Origin: Pinus tabuliformis
Taxonomy: Eukaryota > Streptophyta > Pinopsida > Pinales > Pinaceae
NCBI GenBank assembly: GCA_031772625.1
Contig: CM062805.1
Coordinates: 518,486,102-518,550,101 of the forward strand
Direction: 5' to 3'
Length of the DNA: 64,000 nt
The translations under genes and the position numbers were made by a program. The notes below the pieces were generated by a model. The model had not been told where the DNA came from, made no database searches, and was given only the letters and a program-made list of their open reading frames with translations. Positions 24,669-35,551 of the stretch are shown here, one piece after another (the first letter of the stretch is position 1; every line of letters starts with the position of its first letter).

Positions 24669-25518
24669 GACTATTCATAATATTAAGCGTTGAACATCAT
24701 ACTATGATAAATTGCTGAGAGTTATGGCGGTTGTGCACTATTAATTCAATGCATTCCCTTCCATATACTACAATACCAGCAATCCACCAATTCATACTCA
24801 TAATTTATATAAAACAGCATAATGGTCCACATAATGTCTTATATCATAATGATTAAACATAATATCTTTATAAGACTCTTTCTTGTTTAAAATTACATAA
24901 AATACGTACTACTTCATTAAAACAAGAGACACATAATTGTATATCAGAAACACATAAAAGAGCTTAGAATGTCACACATCAATTATCATTAATACAACCA
25001 AGATCCATTCTTTGAACATGTTCCTTAAATTGTCTTGGTTGTAACCCTTTTGTCAAAGGGTCTGTAATCATAAGTTCTGTCCTGATGTGCATGATTGACA
25101 TTCTTTGTTTCTGAACCTCATCTTTCACAACAAGGTACTTCAGTTCTATATGTTTGGCACCTTTAGAGTACTTGTCGTTCTTTGAGAAAAATACTACTGC
25201 AGAGTTATCACAATAAATTTTCAGTGGCTTGCCAATGGTGTCGACAACCACAAGTCTTGAAATAAAGTTCCGCAACCATAATGCATGAATTGTGGCTTCA
25301 AAACATGCCACAAATTCTACCTCCATAGTGGATGAAGCAACGATAGTCTGTTTCGCACTTTTCCATGATATGGCACCTTGAGCAAACATAAACAGGTAAC
25401 CAAAAGTCGACTTTCTAGTATCGATGCATCCAGCAAAATCTGAATCGCTATATCCAATCACTTCCGATTCATTGGATGAGCATGTAATCTTTCGTTGAGA
25501 GAAATTCCTTAGTCTCAT
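24669..25518 (-). pseudogene. Copia-2 RNase H and 3' untranslated region
   Basis: Frame 25518-24979 reads YSDSDFAGCIDTRKSTFGY, AISWKSAKQTIVASSTMEVE, IYCDNSAVVFFSKND, KHIELKYLVVKDEVQ and DPLTKGLQPRQFKEHV, a full copia RNase H end. It is joined almost directly to the RT palm upstream, with the thumb region lost. 24669-24978 is non-coding 3' leader sequence of the element. Confidence 0.9.
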
Positions 25519-26536
25519 GCAATATACTTAAATTATTTGTAGCAAGCAAGACGTCATCAACATAAAGGACCAGATAAATAAACTTGCTCCCACTGATCTT
25601 TCGGTATATACAGTGATCAACCGTATTTTCCTTAAAACCAAAAGATGTAATAATGGTATTGAACTTAATATACCACTGCCGGGATGCTTGTTTAAGCCCA
25701 TATATTGACTTCTTAAGTTTACACACCAATTGTTCTTTACTTTCTACAGAAAAACCCTCAGGTTGATCCATGTAAACATCCTCATCAAGATCTCCATTCA
25801 GAAAGGTTGTTTTCACATCCATTTGATGCAACTCCAAATCATAATGAGCTACTAATGCCATTATTATTCTTAGTGAGTCCTTTTTCAAACCAGGAGAAAA
25901 TGTCTCCTTGTAATCAACACCATCTTTCTGAGTGTAACCCTTAGCAACAAGTCTAGCTTTATATCGTTCGATATTACCACTAGAGTCGTGTTTGGTTTTA
26001 AAAACCCATTTGCATCCGACTCTTTTACAGCCATGTGGTAACTCAACGAGATCCCAAACTTCATTCTGTTGCATGGATTTCAGTTCTTCTTTCATGGAAT
26101 TAATCCATTCCTTTGACTCTTTACTTTCTACAGCATGTGAAAACGAAACTGGATCCTTATTGATTCCAATATCATAATCTGATTCTTGCATATAAACCAC
26201 ATAATCATCAGAAATAGCTGACCTACAATTTCGTTGAGGTCTTCTTAATGCTACTTGTTGTGGTTCATGCATATCAGCATTATGTAAGTCATTTCCTTCA
26301 GGAAGTACTTCTTCATTTATATGTTGTTCATTATCATCATGCTGTTCTACAACAGCTGGAACAACATTTGGAGTAATAGTAGATGGAGGAACTATTCTAG
26401 GCAATGTAACATTTACCCTTGTTTCCTTTATTTCTACTATTTCTCTTCGAGTACTCCCACTGACTTCACCATTCTCAATGAATCTTGCATTACCAGTTTC
26501 TACAATTCTTGGACTATGATTAGGACAGTAAAACAC
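25469..26536 (-). pseudogene. Copia-2 reverse transcriptase (partial)
   Basis: Reads WDLVELPHGCKRVGCKWVFK, YKARLVAKGYTQKDGVDY, ELHQMDVKTTFLNGDLDE, LKKSIYGLKQASRQWY and the catalytic YLVLYVDDVLLATN. It breaks off soon after YVDD, and the N-terminal 130 residues are the variable linker between integrase and RT. The open frame is 355 codons, long for a dead element, consistent with recent insertion. Confidence 0.9.
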
Positions 26537-27144
26537 GTACCCTTTAGATTTCTCAGGGTATCCTAAAAATACCCACTGATCGTTCGAGAATCTAATTTCT
26601 TTTCATGTGGATTATAAATTCTCGCTTCCGCTGGACAACCCCAAACATGCAGGTGTCTTAAGCTAGGTTTCCTATTAGTCCATAACTCAAAAGGAGTCTT
26701 TTGAACAACTTTACTAGGAACCCTATTCAACAAATAATTAGCGGTTTTGAGAGCATACGACCACAAATTCTTAGGTAGTGTAGAATCTGACATCATACTC
26801 CTAATCATATCTATTAACGTCCTATTGTGCCTTTCTGCTACACCATTTTGCTGTGGTGTACCTGGCATTGTGTATTGCGCACATATGCCATGACTTTCGA
26901 GGAATTTTGCAAATGGACTTGGACACTGGCCTGACTCATTATATTTTCCATAATATTCACCACCTCTATCAGACCTTATGCCTCTCAACTTCCTTTACAA
27001 ACGTCTCAAGGACATTCACAGATTGAGATTTTTCATGAAGCAAATAGACATAACCATAACGGGAAAAATCATCAATGAAAGTGATGAAATACTTTTCTCC
27101 ATTAAAGGCTGGAGTGTCCATAGGTCGGCAAATATCAGTGTGTA
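26537..27144 (-). pseudogene. Copia-2 integrase core
   Basis: Frame 26988-26563 reads IRSDRGGEYYGKY (second catalytic Asp), YTMPGTPQQNGVAERHNRT (catalytic Glu), LWSYALKTANYLLNRVPSK and WGCPAEARIYNPHEKK. The upstream part (27144-26989), with the first catalytic residue region, is in another frame. Frameshifted, hence non-functional. Confidence 0.9.
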
Positions 27145-27800
27145 TTAGTTCAAGAAGCTGGCTGCTTCTAGTGGCTCCTTTCTTATTATGTTATTATGTT
27201 TGGTTTGTTTACCTTTAATACAATCCACACATAATTCTAGATCACTAAAGTCCAAATTTGACAAAATTTCATTACTTATTAATCTCATCATTCTTTCTTT
27301 GGATATATGACCTAGTCGTTTATGCCACAAGAAAGCAGAATTTTCATTCACCATGCTACGTTTACATTCAACATTATTTACTACATTCAACAAGGAATTC
27401 GCATAAGTGTCATTCAGTTTCAATTTATATAAACCATCAATTAGAATACCAGAACCAACATTATCAGTATTCTTATATAAATCAAAACAACCACATCCAA
27501 ACATACATCTAAAACCAGAATTATCCAACTTACTTACGGAAATAAGGTTTCTAGATAATGAAGGTACATAAAGGGTACAACAGTCATCTTAATAAACATA
27601 AGGCTCAATCTGTTACTGCGTTCCCATGCTTTATGGTGTAATTTTTCTGCCTCAGTACTATCTCTTGTAAGAGCAGCAGGTTTATCCTCAAGGAGTGCCA
27701 AGTCAAGATCCTGAACACCTAAATGGAAATTGACTTGTTCTCTCCATTCAGAAAAATTAACACCAGTGAACAATGTAACAGATGAAGCATGTGCATTCAT
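27145..27800 (-). pseudogene. Copia-2 gag start fused to pre-integrase region
   Basis: The gag start is at 27800 (MNAHASSVTLFTGVNFSEWR). After about 70 residues (27600-27590) the sequence jumps to YVPSLSRNLIS-like sequence just before the pre-integrase module (27528-27145: LWHKRLGHISKERM, CVDCIKGKQTKH). The rest of gag, the zinc knuckle and the protease are deleted, so the element must have been mobilised in trans if the deletion predates insertion. Confidence 0.85.
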
Positions 27801-29479
27801 GGGAACTCCTGCAAATTAAAAATGAAATAACTATAAGCTCATAACTAACGCGATTCAGATGTAGACATAATAGTATAAAATAGCACTCCTTTGGGTAGAT
27901 ACTATCCTATACTTAACATAATTAAATACCAAAACATAAGTAGGTAACAAATATGTTCAATTAAATAGAACTGACATCTTTGGATGATCAATGTTTATTT
28001 AATCAAAATATCTATTAAACCTCATCATGTCAACTAGTTATACAACAAGACTTTCCTTTGGGTAAGTTCTCAGGTTCTATCATTAGTGACGCCAGTTTTT
28101 AATTGGTATTATTATAACTAGCAATTTCTATCATTAATCATTATGTCACTTATGCACTAAATGATTATTCTGATTTTGACCACTTTGGTGATTAACAAAA
28201 TCATAAATCTCATGTGTGCAAATAACTTATAACACATACCTTATGCAAAACAACATTCTGATTTTGACCACTTTGGTGATTAACAAAATCATAAATCTCA
28301 AGTGCATAAACAATCATTAATGTATGCAAAACAATCATTCATAGAGCAATTACTTTTATGCCCAAGTTTCAAACGTCAATCGAACACACAAAGCATAGTT
28401 GCTATCTGCCTCCTTTGGAGCCATCAAACATTTGTCAATTAACACATAAATCTTTGCAGGTCAAGAATTCTCCTGGTAATTGTTACCAGATTCTTCTTTA
28501 TACATCACGATCCTAGATACTCATATAAAGTCATATCATTGTTATATGGACACATTTCAAGTTTTCGTTGTTCTCTTATAGAAGCTTTGTCAGGTGAACT
28601 GGACTGAACAAAAGCTTCAAAAGTTGCAGTTCTGATTTGCGTTTGCAACAGGATTCGTAATCCTCCAATGCTCCACAGATACCTTGAGAAATGATGCTTC
28701 GATATGCTAAAAAAACCAATGGAGAGTTTTCATGATCCGATAAGATTGTAACAAATAGTTGAATACAAAAAACCAATCAACAAAGTTTCTGATTCATCGT
28801 TGACATACTTAAAATTTTGTTGATAGTCAGACTTTGATTTCCAGATCATGAAACAAAAGGTGCACTCAAGGATGGCCTTAATAAGTTCAAAAATACTGTG
28901 CCCCAATTCTTCCTGATGCGCAAGCTACAAAAATGAGGTGAATATTTGGGCACAATACAGTTCACTTGGCGTCATACATATTGACCTTCGCTCCACGACT
29001 ATGATGCCGCACAATTAATTCCCCACAAACTACAATTCCTTTAGTTTTCAAACTGCAACAGCCTAGTACTAAGATTTTTACAGAGTCTAGGAAATATTTT
29101 GGTCACATCGCAAAGGGGAAAGGGCCTCAGTTCCAATTGAACATACGAAGATGGGGAAAGGGCCTCAGTTCCAATTGAACATACGCAGACACGTCTCTTT
29201 CAAGACTGTCCAAAATCCTGGAAATGAATCCGTGGCATGCAGAGTTCCTTCGGCTCATAGCCCAAAATATATGGGTGCGCAACAAAAAGATTCAACGGAC
29301 TAAGAAATTAACGTGATGTATAATTTCTTCGATCTTTTAACTTTTCATATTAAATAATTCTAGACACATTCGGTTGGGATTTCAATTCATTTTAATACAC
29401 CCTTTTAAAAATCTCCGACTTAATGAGATCGAACCTACGATTTCTCTAAGCATGTGAAGCAGACAGGTTAACTATCCGT
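27801..29479 (-). other. Copia-2 long leader of unknown origin
   Basis: About 1.7 kb between gag and the captured exon. It includes a 45-bp direct repeat (ATTTTGACCACTTTGGTGAT at 28174 and 28260) and a 34-bp tandem repeat (GGGGAAAGGGCCTCAGTTCC at about 29117 and 29153). No coding segment recognised on either strand. Parts may be further captured host DNA. Confidence 0.5.
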
Positions 29480-29826
29480 ATATTTGCATCACAAGATGTT
29501 TTAGCAGGGGGTGTTGCAGGTGCTGTCAGTGAGACCTGCACTGCCCCATTGGCTCGCCTTACAATTCTGTTTCAGGTCCAGGGCATGCACTCTGATGGTG
29601 CGAGTGCGGGTTTGCAAAAAGCAAGCATTTTCCGCGAAGCATCCCGGATTAATTCTGAAGAAGGGTTTAGAGCGTTTTGGAGGGGAAATTTGGTCACAAT
29701 TGCTCATCGACTTCCTTATTCTTCCATTAGTTTTTACACATATGAGAAGTACAAATCAATTATGCAGTCATTGTTTTCCCTTCAACCAGCGTTCAAACTT
29801 CAAGGAAATATTCAGTTATTGAAGTG
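29480..29826 (+). pseudogene. Mitochondrial carrier (SLC25-type) exon fragment captured in copia-2
   Basis: The frame reads VLAGGVAGAVSETCTAPLAR, LTILFQVQGMHSDG, REASRINSEEGFRAFWRGN, LVTIAHRLPYSSISFYTYE and KYKSIMQSL. This is the first of the three ~100-residue repeats of a mitochondrial inner-membrane carrier. The signature P-x-[DE]-x-x-[KR] region appears here as PLARLTI, a form found in plant carriers of the CoA/adenine-nucleotide or thiamine-diphosphate type. The other two repeats are absent. It has no internal stop over ~115 codons, lies antisense to copia-2, and ends within a few bases of the primer site. A fragment cannot make a transporter. Confidence 0.85.
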
Positions 29827-29838
29827 GCTCTGATACCA
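29827..29838 (-). promoter_or_regulatory. Copia-2 primer binding site
   Basis: Minus-strand TGGTATCAGAGC, two bases inside the 5' LTR at 29841-30265. Confidence 0.9.
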
Positions 29839-29840
29839 AA

Positions 29841-30265
29841 TGTAAGATTTGCATTAACAGCCCAAAGATCATCAATACCGAACATTTCACAACCATAACT
29901 TAATATGATAGATGACATACCTTGATTAACAGTGGAAGATGTAATGGCTGCCATCTCTCTGATCTGACTCCTAACTGTTCCTCTTCTTCAGAATTCGGTT
30001 TCTCTCCTCTTGCCCTCACTTCCTTCATGTGCTTCTTGATGGAGAAGAATGCTACTCTTGTGTGTGGGAGAGAGAGGACCCAATTCTTTATATATTATTT
30101 AACTTTAATCTGGTACGTCCATCATATACCAATTCAACGCTTAAGATATAATGCTTTAGATTAGAAACTGCTTTAGTGCTTTAATGCTTTAATGCTTTCA
30201 ATTATGGAATGACTTAATTAGTTGGGTCACATTAAGATTTAGAAACTTCCATTTAATTTCTAACA
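29841..30265 (-). repeat. Copia-2 5' LTR (425 bp)
   Basis: Matches 24229-24652 with about five substitutions and one single-base indel; TG...CA ends followed by target duplication CCACA. Confidence 0.92.
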
Positions 30266-32704
30266 CCACATTCACAAGTGGTGCCCACATAACTTACCCT
30301 TACAATCATATAAGTAAATACAAAGTTGCGATTACTCGTCTATCACAAACGGATTCTTGAGCTTCACCTTCTCGGGTCGCCAAAGCTTCTGATCACCGAG
30401 TATTCGCTCCTCAAAATGACCATGACGACGAGCAGTGGCAGTGGAAGTGGAAGTGGAAGTGGAAGTGGAAGTATCATAAACCTGCAAGAAGGATGGGCTA
30501 TTGTCAATAAGGCCAAGAAAGACAAATATATGGTTGATATGGAAGAATGTTGGGCTTTTATTTACAAAGCTTTCCTACAGCTGAGTAGCCGGTTGGAAGA
30601 TGTCAACTTTGAGATGGCTGCGGACGAGAAAGTGGTTATTTACAGTACCGTCTATAACATGTGCAGTCACCATAACCAAATTTCTGAGAGACAACTCTAT
30701 ATTTATAACAGATACGAGGATTGCATTAAAGAGTACGTCACCTTTATGGTTTTACCGAATTTGAGCGAACAGAATGATAATCAAGTGTTGTTGAGAGAAC
30801 TTGTGAAACGCTGGAAAATTTTCAAGGTGATGCTCCGTTATATGCAGGTTGTTTTCTTCGAATATTTAGATCGCTACTTCACTGATAAGTATCGTCTTCC
30901 TTAAGTCAGGGAAGTTGGAATCATGTACTTCCGAGACCTGGTTTTGGGGAAAATGTAAATAATGTGAAGAAAGCAGTGATTGTTGTTATTGACGAAGAGC
31001 AAGAAGGAGAGCCAGTTAGAAATGAGACCCTTTTGAAGGATGTTGTGGCCATTTTTGTGGAGGTTCACATGGATTTCTATACAAATGTTTTTGAAGTGGC
31101 CATGTTGGAACATACTGGAGATATCTATTCTCGGAAGCCTGCTTCATGGTTTTTACAAAATTCCTATACGGACTACATGTCAAGGGTAGATGAATATGTG
31201 ATACGCCAGAAGGAAAAAGTTGCCAGATATTTGCCAGAGTTGCTAGATATTTGCGAGCAAAGGCTATTTCACAAACTGAAAAATGCAGTGTTTTCCCATT
31301 ACACTACACATTTTGTTGCGGATGAAAATTCAGGATGCCTTGCGTTGCTCAGGGAACATAGATATAACGATATTTTGATGATGGGGGTTTTATTTGATCG
31401 AGTACCCAATGGCTGGGAATCAATTGCTAATATTTTTAAGCAGCATGTTATTAGTGAAGTAACACCACCTGTTAAACAATTTGAAGATGCTGTAATCCAG
31501 AATAATGCAGGGAGAATGGATAAAAGCTTATTGTTGCAGGATGTGTCTGCATTTGTGAGGATGGTCATAGAATTACGTGACCAATATAAGAAATATGCAC
31601 AACAGAACACTGCTTTTTCCAGGGCTTTAAAAGAAGTATTTGAGGCGATCTGTAATAAAGGAATTGCAGGAAGTACCAGTGCTGAATGGCTGGCTACACT
31701 TTGTGATACTGTTAGCAGTAATGAAAAGTTGAGAGGGGACGATATAATTGAAAATGTGGTGGAATTTGTAGAGTATATCTGGGATAAAGATGTGTTTGTT
31801 GAATCCTACAAGGAAAAACTAACTCGCCGAATTCTTCTCGGCAAAAGTGCAAATATTGATCATGAGCAGAGCATATTGTCAAAGATGAAGCAGAAATGTG
31901 GTGCCCAATTAACGTCACAGATTGCGGGCATGCTAACGGATTGGACAGGATCGCAGGAGAGACAAAGTAATTTCGAAACATATCTTAAAAACAATAGAAA
32001 TATACATCTTGGAATAGAGTTTATAGCTGCAGTGCTGACAACTAAATTTTGGCCAACATACAAGTGCCCTCACATTAATTTACCTCCAGAGATGGTTAGA
32101 TGTGTTGAAGCATTTACAGACTATTATTCCGCAGAAGCCCAACATCAAAAACTTAAATGGATATATTCCTTGGGATCCTGTACTATAATTGGTAAGTTTG
32201 ATAGAACATCAATAAAACTGATAGCAACAACTTGCCAAACAGCAATATTATTGTTGTTCAATGCCTCTGAAAAGTTGAGTTATTCCAACATCAAAAAGCA
32301 CTTGAATTTGGCAGAGGAAGAAATTGATGGACTTCTATATTCACTGGCCTGTGACAAGTATAAAATTCTTCTCAAGATTCCAGATACGACCACGGTAACT
32401 GCATCAGATGACTTCAAAATCAATTTTAATTTTACACATAAAAAAGGGAAGATAAAACTTCCAATGCCACTGCTTAGCGACAATAAAAAATCATCGGAGG
32501 AGGATATTCATAAGGATAGACGTTTTCTTATTGATGCATCGATAGTACGCATTATGAAGGCAAAAAGGGTTTTACAATACAAAATACTGGTGAGTGAATG
32601 TGCTCAGGAACTTGAAAAGCTATTCAAGGTAGATTTCATGCAAATTAAAAGGCGGATTGAAGATCTGATTGAGAGGGAGTTCTTGGAACGAGACACAAAA
32701 GAAG

Positions 32705-32864
32705 TGTGAAAATAATGTAGAAATAGATTTAGTTATGGAGCAGTTGAACAGAATTAGTTATAAGTAGTTGAACAGAGTTAGTTATGAGTGGTTAGGAATT
32801 CCTATATAAGCATGATGTAATTGAGTAAAGATTAATGAAATTTGTGAAGTTTCTGTTTTTAATT
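32705..32864 (+). repeat. 5' LTR of the young non-autonomous element (160 bp)
   Basis: Direct copy of 35392-35551 with one mismatch. Contains tandem AGTTGAACAGARTTAGTTAT strings and the TATA box. Confidence 0.93.
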
Positions 32865-32876
32865 TGGTATCAGAGC
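32865..32876 (+). promoter_or_regulatory. Primer binding site of the young non-autonomous element
   Basis: TGGTATCAGAGC directly after the LTR with no spacer; complementary to initiator-Met tRNA. Confidence 0.9.
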
Positions 32877-33339
32877 TCAGGGTTTGAGCTGGGGTGAGAG
32901 GGCAGGTGAGGAAGGCCGAGTGGTGTTTGCGTGTTGTTTGTGCCACCTGCGTGGAGCCCAGCAGAACCGGTCCTCTTCACAATCTGGAGGAAACGCGTCG
33001 GTACGAAGAACATTTCCTGTTGTGATCAGAATCTTGTCCACGGGAGACTCGTCGAGCAGTTGATTTCGGTGTTGTGAGGCTGTGTTGAGAAGAGCCTGCT
33101 GATTATTCCCTCTGGAATTAATCGAGGCCAAGATTGAATCATATTAGAGTCGAATAAGCCGCTGTGAGTGAGTTTGCTATTTTGTCGTGGTTTCAAACTT
33201 GAGTGTGTGAGTTTGCTGTTTTGCCGTGGTTTAGTCCTGCACGCGGAGAGGAATAGAGCCGTGAAGAAAGACCCTGCCGCAGTTGCCATAACGCTACCGT
33301 AAAGAAAACAGCAGAGGAGTAGAAGGCGTGAGAGGCTGT

Positions 33340-34010
33340 GTAAAGCCTGCGTGAAGATCCGTGAAGGCTGTGTGAAGCCGAGTTGCTGAAGGCTGTGTGA
33401 AGCCGGTTGCTGAAGGCTATGTGAAGCCGGTTCGTTTCGTGGAGAGTGAGCCGTGGAGCGAGACAGTTCTGCGTGGATCGTGAGCAGAGGCTGCGTGAAG
33501 CGTGACAGTGAGCCGTGAAGGCTGTGTGAAGCCGAGTTGCTGAAGGCTGTGTGAAGCCGGTTGCTGAAGGCTGTGTGAAGCCGGTTCGTTTTTTTTGAAC
33601 TGTTGGAATCGTTGACCCTGTCCAGAACTTGGGTATTGGTGCTGTTGAGAACCGTTGTCAAGAAGCTGCCAGAACTCCGTCGAGGAGTGTGCTGTCGAGA
33701 AGAGTGTGCTGCTGAGCTGTTGTTGGCCGGTGTGCTGTCGAGAAAATGTGCAGAGAGCTGCGTGGAGGTGTGCCACTTGAACGTGCCATTTGAATGAACC
33801 CCGTTGTGGTGTTGGTGAGCGCTGTTGTGACCTGGTGAGTGAATGACGTCGTGGTGAAGAACCTGGTGAATGACGTCGTGGTGAACCCCGCTGTGGTGTT
33901 GGTGAGCGCTGTTGTGACCTGGTGAGTGAATGACGTCGTGGTGAAGAACCTGGTGAATGACGTCGTGGTGAACCCCGCTGTGGTGTTGGTGAGCGCTGTA
34001 ACTGTTGTGC
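33340..34010 (+). repeat. GC-rich tandem repeats in the element's leader
   Basis: A ~75-bp block built from GCTGTGTGAAGCCGGTTGCT-type strings occurs at 33360-33440 and again at about 33515-33595 (offset 154). Downstream an 87-bp unit starting CCCCGYTGTGGTGTTGGTGA is repeated at 33799, 33886 and 33973. Composition contrasts strongly with the AT-rich surroundings. The antisense frames through it are products of the repeats, not genes. Confidence 0.85.
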
Positions 34011-34580
34011 CATGGTCATAATTTTGTTTCAGTCGGCCCGGTTTTTTAATCTGTCTGCCAACTTCCTCTTGATCAGTGTGTTTTCCCCTCAATTTCCTTG
34101 CGGGTACTGTCTCTTTCATATAACCCTGTTGTATTGAATTCCTCTCTCGGAGACACAGTTGCCACAGTAAGCCGTGAGGTGAAGTGTGCATATCGCACAG
34201 CCAATTGCCGCCAATTGCCAGAAGTCGTGAGGTGAATTATCGGTTTGGTATTGCACAGTCAATTGCCAGAAGCCGTGAGGTATTGTAAGCTGTGAGGTAA
34301 AGTTTGGTATTGCACAGCCAATTGCCAGAAGCCAACAGCGTTCATTAAAGGTGTTTTGCAAGTTTTGTTTGAAGTTTTTTTTGGAATAGCGTTTGTAAGA
34401 AGCTTGCTATTTTTTTTTGAATTGAGTCATTGGTGGAGAAGTGGGTCTTGTTCAAGAGAGTGCTATTAGTGAGCACCGTTTGTGACAGCGGGTCTGATTG
34501 GAGGAGCCCGGAGGGCCAAGGAGAGCAGAGAGAGGCAGTAGAAAAGGTGTTTTGTTTGAAGTGTGATAAAGCTAACTGAT

Positions 34581-35174
34581 ATGTCTATTATTTTAGACCT
34601 TTTTGACAATGATCCTTTTAATGATCATTTTCTCATGAACCTATTTGGGATTAGCAGTTTTTTTGAGTCCATTGACAAAGAGTTTCATGTTGTTGAAGAT
34701 CATGTCCCTGAAGAAATCACTCATGTTGTTGAGGATCACGCGGTTGAAGAAATCACTCATGTTGTTGAGGATCACGCGGTTGAAGAAATCACTGAGATTA
34801 AAACTTGCCCGATTGTTAGAAGTTTTATTGGATCTACTTTCAAGATGACTGCTACTTTGGAGGATACTACCATGGATGTTCTTCGAAGGCTGCTAATGTT
34901 CAAAGATGACTGCATTTTGGTGACTCCTTCGTTGGTTCCCCATGGAAAGTGGGGAGAACATGAATTAAATTACCTCGTTCGAGATCTTGCATTGCCTCTC
35001 AATCCAAAAGAGGTTGTTAACATTAAGTATGTAAGCAAGGAGCATAGGCATTTCATCAGGAAATCCAAAAAGGTGAAGATGAAACTACACCAGCAATGGA
35101 AAAGGAACAAGCATGGACCTTTTAATAAGAAGACAAAAATGAAATGTTTTGTTGTAAGCCTAGCTGAGACTTAG
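34581..35174 (+). CDS. Unrecognised 197-aa protein of the young non-autonomous element
   Basis: The only substantial frame of the element. ATG at 34581 is chosen because the two codons-worth of frame upstream begins with GTG. An acidic N-terminal part contains three near-identical 15-residue repeats (core HVVEDHAVEEIT, ~residues 43-80). A middle part reads MTATLEDTTMDVLRRLLMFK and LVTPSLVPHGKWGEH, and the C-terminus is strongly basic (KKVKMKLHQQWKRNK), as in nucleic-acid-binding gag tails. No zinc knuckle, protease or known domain seen. It could be a divergent gag-like protein or a captured host coding segment. Intact in a copy with nearly identical LTRs. Confidence 0.6.
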   Translation: MSIILDLFDNDPFNDHFLMNLFGISSFFESIDKEFHVVEDHVPEEITHVVEDHAVEEITHVVEDHAVEEITEIKTCPIVRSFIGSTFKMTATLEDTTMDVLRRLLMFKDDCILVTPSLVPHGKWGEHELNYLVRDLALPLNPKEVVNIKYVSKEHRHFIRKSKKVKMKLHQQWKRNKHGPFNKKTKMKCFVVSLAET

Positions 35175-35391
35175 ACCAGCAGGCAAGTTAAAGTTTAAGT
35201 CGTCATCATTAAGAATATATAGTTTGTTATATAGTTGGAATTAAGGGGGAGTGGTAGAAAGGTATTAATCCCAACTACCCTCTGTTAATGCAGTAGTTAG
35301 AGCAATCTAGAGAATACAGCAGATGTTCAAAGTACAGGTTCTAGAAGTCAGTTAGGTATGGTAGAAAATCCATTTCTCCATTAAGGGAGGA

Positions 35392-35551
35392 TGTGAAAAT
35401 AATGTAGAAATAGATTTAGTTATGGAGAAGTTGAACAGAATTAGTTATAAGTAGTTGAACAGAGTTAGTTATGAGTGGTTAGGAATTCCTATATAAGCAT
35501 GATGTAATTGAGTAAAGATTAATGAAATTTGTGAAGTTTCTGTTTTTAATT
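35392..35551 (+). repeat. 3' LTR of the young non-autonomous element (160 bp)
   Basis: Ends TTTTTAATT, then target duplication AGAAG and the resumed cullin coding sequence. Confidence 0.93.

Larger units (their letters stand above)
24229..30265 (-). mobile_element. Copia-2: Ty1/copia element carrying a host exon
   Basis: Target duplication CCACA (24224-24228 and 30266-30270), LTRs of 424 and 425 bp, initiator-Met primer site and polypurine tract, in minus orientation. By eye the LTRs differ at about five substitutions plus one base indel, so the insertion is fairly young. Yet most of gag and the protease are deleted and the RT thumb region is missing, so it cannot be autonomous. About 2 kb between primer site and gag is non-viral and includes a mitochondrial-carrier exon in antisense. 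It ends 150 bp upstream of the cullin-like start codon. Confidence 0.93.
32705..35551 (+). mobile_element. Young non-autonomous LTR retrotransposon inside the cullin-like gene
   Basis: 2,847 bp with target duplication AGAAG (32700-32704 and 35552-35556) and two 160-bp LTRs (32705-32864, 35392-35551) that differ at one position by eye (C/A). An initiator-Met primer site TGGTATCAGAGC at 32865-32876 abuts the 5' LTR, and a purine-rich TTAAGGGAGGA precedes the 3' LTR. LTRs start TGTGAAAA but end TTTTTAATT rather than CA, which is unusual. No protease, RT or integrase; the interior is a GC-rich repeated leader plus one ORF of unknown function. It must be moved by enzymes from another element. TATATAA at 32803-32809 is the likely promoter. 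Confidence 0.93.

Noticed and set aside
30326..30415. Upstream extension of the cullin-like frame
   Set aside because: The frame opens only with a TTG codon; the first ATG in good agreement with the family start is at 30416.
33340..34010. Regular repeats reminiscent of a CRISPR array
   Set aside because: Units are contiguous or imperfect tandem repeats without unique spacers, in a plant retroelement.
33026..34191. Long minus-strand frames rich in Ser/Thr/His/Pro over the GC-rich leader
   Set aside because: Products mirror the tandem repeats (same peptide repeated) and run antisense to the element; not genes.
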